64,000 bases of DNA, from NCBI RefSeq assembly GCF_000716435.1, contig NZ_JNWO01000009.1:62001-126000 (forward strand), given 5' to 3'. The notes beneath the pieces were generated by a model. The model worked only from the letters and a program-made list of their open reading frames with translations, had not been told where the DNA came from and did no database searches. The position numbers and the translations under genes were made by a program. Positions 61,953 to 64,000 of the stretch are shown here, in pieces. The stretch's first letter is position 1. Every line of letters starts with the position of its first letter. Source of the stretch: Streptomyces xylophagus (lineage in GTDB: Bacteria > Actinomycetota > Actinomycetes > Streptomycetales > Streptomycetaceae).

Positions 61953-62213
61953 ATGAAACAGTGCACGCACGCCGACGCGCTGCCGCTCCCGGAGCCGGGG
62001 CCCCAGAGCGAGACCTGTCTTGAGTGTCTGGCGGCCGGCACCCACCCGGTGCAGTTGCGACTGTGTCTCTTCTGCGGCCATGTCGCCTGCTGCGACTCCT
62101 CGCCCTCCCGCCACGCCACAGCACATCACAAGGACTCCGGGCATCCGGTGATGCGGACGTTCGAGCCCGGGGAGAGCTGGCGCTGGTGCTTCGTCGACCA
62201 CGTACTCCTGTGA
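61953..62213 (+). CDS. UBP-type zinc-finger protein
   Basis: An 86-residue protein with Cys/His residues of the UBP finger: QCTHAD, SETCLECLAAG, LCLFCGHVACCD, and HATAHHKDSGHP. It resembles ubiquitin-binding ZnF-UBP, although ubiquitin is absent from Streptomyces. TAATCT seven bases before ATG suggests a leaderless mRNA. It is divergent from the antiporter; it may regulate it. Confidence 0.85.
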   Translation: MKQCTHADALPLPEPGPQSETCLECLAAGTHPVQLRLCLFCGHVACCDSSPSRHATAHHKDSGHPVMRTFEPGESWRWCFVDHVLL

Positions 62214-62479
62214 CCCCGTAATCCGACCGCCGGTTTCGACGGTTCGACCGTCTGACGTCTGGGTACGTCAACCCGGCGCGCGCTCTTCCCAATTGGGCCC
62301 GCAGGACCCCTAGCCACGGAGCGTATCCGTAGGTTTACTATGAGTGACAGCATGGGGTTGGGGTCCCGGGGACAGGAAAGTTCAGAGCGCGGTAGCGTCA
62401 CCGCTGAACCAAGTATCGCGTTACCCCGGGGGGCGACCCCTGGGCCCCCGAAAGAGCTTGTACCACCTTGGAGGTGAGG
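62214..62479 (+). promoter_or_regulatory. ushX-sigH upstream region
   Basis: This 266-bp region carries GGTTT (62332-62336) then GGGGTT 17 bases later, a weak match to a SigB-type promoter, and the hairpin GTTCAG...CGGT-ACCG-CTGAAC (62380-62409). No gene is seen. Confidence 0.35.
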
Positions 62480-62893
62480 GTGTCCCAGATCGCAGGCGAG
62501 CCCGCGACCCAGGACTTCGTGGAAGTCCGGCTGCCGGCTGCGGGTGCCTACCTGTCGGTGCTGCGTACGGCCACGGCCGGCCTCGCGGCCCGTTTGGACT
62601 TCACCCTCGACGAGATCGAGGACCTCCGCATCGCGGTGGACGAGGCCTGCGCGATCCTGCTCCAGCAGGCCGTGCCGGGCTCGGTGCTCAGCTGTGTCTT
62701 CCGCCTCGTGGACGACTCGCTCGAAGTCACCGTCTCCGCCCCGACGACGGACGGTCACGCCCCCTCGCGCGACACCTTCGCCTGGACCGTGCTCTCGGCC
62801 CTCGCGGGCAAGGTCTCATCGGCGGTCGACGAGGACAAGACCGTGACGATCAGCCTCTACAAACAGCGCGGCGCGGGACCCGGGCCGGCGTGA
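62480..62893 (+). CDS. ushX: anti-sigma factor, UshX type
   Basis: A 137-residue HATPase anti-sigma factor related to RsbW. The N-box is LDEIEDLRIAVDEACAILLQ (about 45-64) and SVLSCVFRLVDDSLEVTVSAP follows. It binds SigH and, from memory, is S. coelicolor SCO5244. The GTG at 62480 has GGAGGTGAGG just upstream; TTG 62468 is possible. It overlaps sigH by four bases (GTGA). Confidence 0.92.
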   Translation: MSQIAGEPATQDFVEVRLPAAGAYLSVLRTATAGLAARLDFTLDEIEDLRIAVDEACAILLQQAVPGSVLSCVFRLVDDSLEVTVSAPTTDGHAPSRDTFAWTVLSALAGKVSSAVDEDKTVTISLYKQRGAGPGPA

Positions 62894-64000
62894 GGAACGG
62901 GGACGGGCCGGTGCGGGACGAAGAGCGCGGCACACGGGAGCCGCCGGCCGAGGGCGGCCCGGGCGGATCTCGCCTCACGGCGGACGACAGCCCCCTCGTG
63001 CCGCGCGGCGGAATCCCCGAACAGGCCCGGCCGCACCCGGAGGAAGAACCCTCGGAGGCCGGATTGATGGACGACGGTCAACGTGAGCAGGACGGTGCTG
63101 TGCGTATTGGTGGGGTCTCCCCCGCACCTGGGGGTCCCTCCGCTCAGGCTGGGTCGAGCGTGGGGGAGGAGGCGAGAGCTCGGGGAAGGGCGACGGGCGG
63201 GACGATGAGCGAGCACGAGCGAAACGCCGAGGACAGCGTGCAGAGCACACCGAGCGTGCACAGCACGCGGCACGAGGACCGCAGCGGAGCGCGCGCACTC
63301 TTCATCGAGCTGCGCACGCTCAAGGACGGCAGCGTCGAGTACGCGGAGCTGCGCAACCGGCTGGTCCGTATGCACCTGCCGCTCGTCGAGCACCTCGCGC
63401 GCCGCTTCCGCAACCGCGGCGAGCCGCTGGACGACCTGACCCAGGTCGCCACCATCGGCCTGATCAAGTCGGTCGACCGCTTCGACCCGGAGCGCGGCGT
63501 CGAGTTCTCGACGTACGCGACCCCGACGGTCGTCGGCGAGATCAAGCGGCACTTCCGCGACAAGGGCTGGGCGGTCCGCGTCCCGCGCAGGCTCCAGGAG
63601 CTGCGCCTCGCGCTGACCACGGCGACCGCGGAGCTCTCGCAGCGGCACGGCCGTTCGCCCACGGTCCACGAGCTGGCCGAGAAGCTGGGCATCTCCGAGG
63701 AGGAGGTCCTGGAGGGCCTGGAGTCGGCCAACGCCTACTCCACGCTGTCCCTGGACGTTCCCGACACGGACGACGAGTCCCCGGCGGTCGCGGACACGCT
63801 CGGCGCGTACGACGAGGCCCTGGAGGGCGTCGAGTACCGGGAGTCGCTCAAGCCGCTCCTGGAGGATCTGCCGCCCCGGGAGAAGCGGATTCTGCTGCTC
63901 CGGTTCTTCGGCAACATGACGCAGTCGCAGATCGCGCAGGAGGTCGGCATCTCGCAGATGCACGTGTCCCGGCTGCTGGCCCGGACACTGGCCCAGCTGC
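62890..64000 (+). CDS. sigH: stress sigma factor SigH (SigB family), truncated at window end
   Basis: At least 370 codons lie in the window and the gene continues beyond it. The GTG at 62890 gives a 105-residue N-terminal extension before the ATG at 63205 (MSEHERNAEDS). The sigma core has region 2 (LEHLARRFRNRGEPLDDLTQVATIGL, then VDRFDPERGVEFSTYATPTV) and region 4 (LPPREKRILLLRFFGNMTQSQIAQEVGISQMHVSRLLART). S. coelicolor SigH exists as several translation and proteolysis forms. A dispersed repeat lies in the extension at 63117-63168. Confidence 0.93.
   Translation, partial: MRNGDGPVRDEERGTREPPAEGGPGGSRLTADDSPLVPRGGIPEQARPHPEEEPSEAGLMDDGQREQDGAVRIGGVSPAPGGPSAQAGSSVGEEARARGRATGGTMSEHERNAEDSVQSTPSVHSTRHEDRSGARALFIELRTLKDGSVEYAELRNRLVRMHLPLVEHLARRFRNRGEPLDDLTQVATIGLIKSVDRFDPERGVEFSTYATPTVVGEIKRHFRDKGWAVRVPRRLQELRLALTTATAELSQRHGRSPTVHELAEKLGISEEEVLEGLESANAYSTLSLDVPDTDDESPAVADTLGAYDEALEGVEYRESLKPLLEDLPPREKRILLLRFFGNMTQSQIAQEVGISQMHVSRLLARTLAQL
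63117..63168. repeat. CTCCCCC/GGGGGAG inverted repeat in the sigH N-terminal extension
   Basis: CTCCCCC (63117-63123) and GGGGGAG (63162-63168) flank a segment with GCACCTGGGGGTCCCTCCGC. This looks like a Streptomyces dispersed inverted-repeat element (recalled). It is read in frame as part of the 105-residue SigH extension and could fold in mRNA between the two starts. Confidence 0.6.

Noticed and set aside
59849..62119. A 756-codon minus-strand frame near the antiporter
   Set aside because: It lies in another frame of the antiporter gene and reads as Arg/Gly/Ala low complexity.
1..64000. Prophage, integrative element or transposase
   Set aside because: No integrase, transposase, att-like repeat at a tRNA, or shift in base composition was seen.

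Overview
The window is a 64-kb piece of a Streptomyces chromosome (inference). The evidence is very high GC, strong GC bias at third codon positions, many GTG starts and leaderless genes, and Streptomyces-type loci: a conservon, eshA, sodN/sodX, ushX/sigH and a fused 2-oxoglutarate decarboxylase. From memory, the gene content and order resemble S. coelicolor roughly from sigH (about SCO5243) to the ku/ligD region (about SCO5309), in reverse. There is no tRNA, rRNA, CRISPR array, prophage or transposase, so this is core-chromosome sequence. Accessory signals are mostly dispersed repeats and lineage-specific regulators.

Layout. 1-2.3 kb: the tail of a ketosynthase, then divergent ku and ligD-type polymerase genes (two-component end joining). 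2.3-7.2 kb: a secreted vanadium-haloperoxidase-like protein, a NERD protein, a tyrosine/dual-specificity phosphatase, and a lipoprotein gene overlapping an orphan sensor kinase. 7.3-10.7 kb: a secreted SH3-like repeat protein and an FtsW/RodA-PBP pair. 10.7-14.6 kb: DUF3291, an AurF-like diiron enzyme, a TetR regulator, a small conserved protein and an NlpC/P60 hydrolase whose C-terminus is encoded by a dispersed repeat. 14.6-20.2 kb: a conservon (cvnA-B-C-D) followed on the same strand by a styrene/indole-monooxygenase-like flavoprotein. 20.6-25.4 kb: a PP2C-like protein, a MarR regulator, a GH25 lysozyme and Lon with a ClgR-type box. 25.6-30.5 kb: a GNAT, a DinB-like protein, a sulfatase, a rhomboid-like protein and a spermidine-synthase-like protein. 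30.6-36.8 kb: a two-component pair, then kgd and a small DUF6104 gene. 36.9-43.7 kb: DUF4097-PadR, a ClpN-like protein with an HTH regulator, a quinone oxidoreductase and malic enzyme. 44.2-47.0 kb: a polar amino acid ABC transporter. 47.0-55.5 kb: a SigE-family sigma factor with a membrane partner, a methyltransferase, a CGNR-type regulator, sodX/sodN, AraC-VOC, a two-domain VOC protein, DUF952, an ECF42-type sigma factor with a YciI/DGPF protein, a zinc ribbon and a GNAT. 55.8-60.3 kb: a family 2B encapsulin (EshA) with a polyprenyl synthase, divergent from an amidase, then a D-cysteine-desulfhydrase-like enzyme. 60.3-64 kb: a Na+/H+ antiporter, a UBP zinc finger, the ushX anti-sigma factor and the start of sigH.

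How the parts fit. Three regulatory themes recur: stress and envelope sigma factors (sigH/ushX, the SigE-family pair, the ECF42 pair), envelope turnover and remodelling (FtsW-PBP, NlpC, GH25, amidase, DUF4097-PadR), and signalling GTPase or phosphatase modules (conservon, PP2C, DSP). The most unusual system is the encapsulin locus: a shell protein with an inserted cyclic-nucleotide-binding-like domain, beside an isoprenoid synthase with a disordered N-terminus of the type expected for an encapsulated cargo. Other notable signals are palindromes over a leaderless promoter at 41.0 kb, a PadR-type palindrome at 37.8 kb, dispersed repeats built into coding sequence at 14.5 and 63.1 kb, and the 3' UTR of sodN, which in S. 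coelicolor yields a regulatory RNA.
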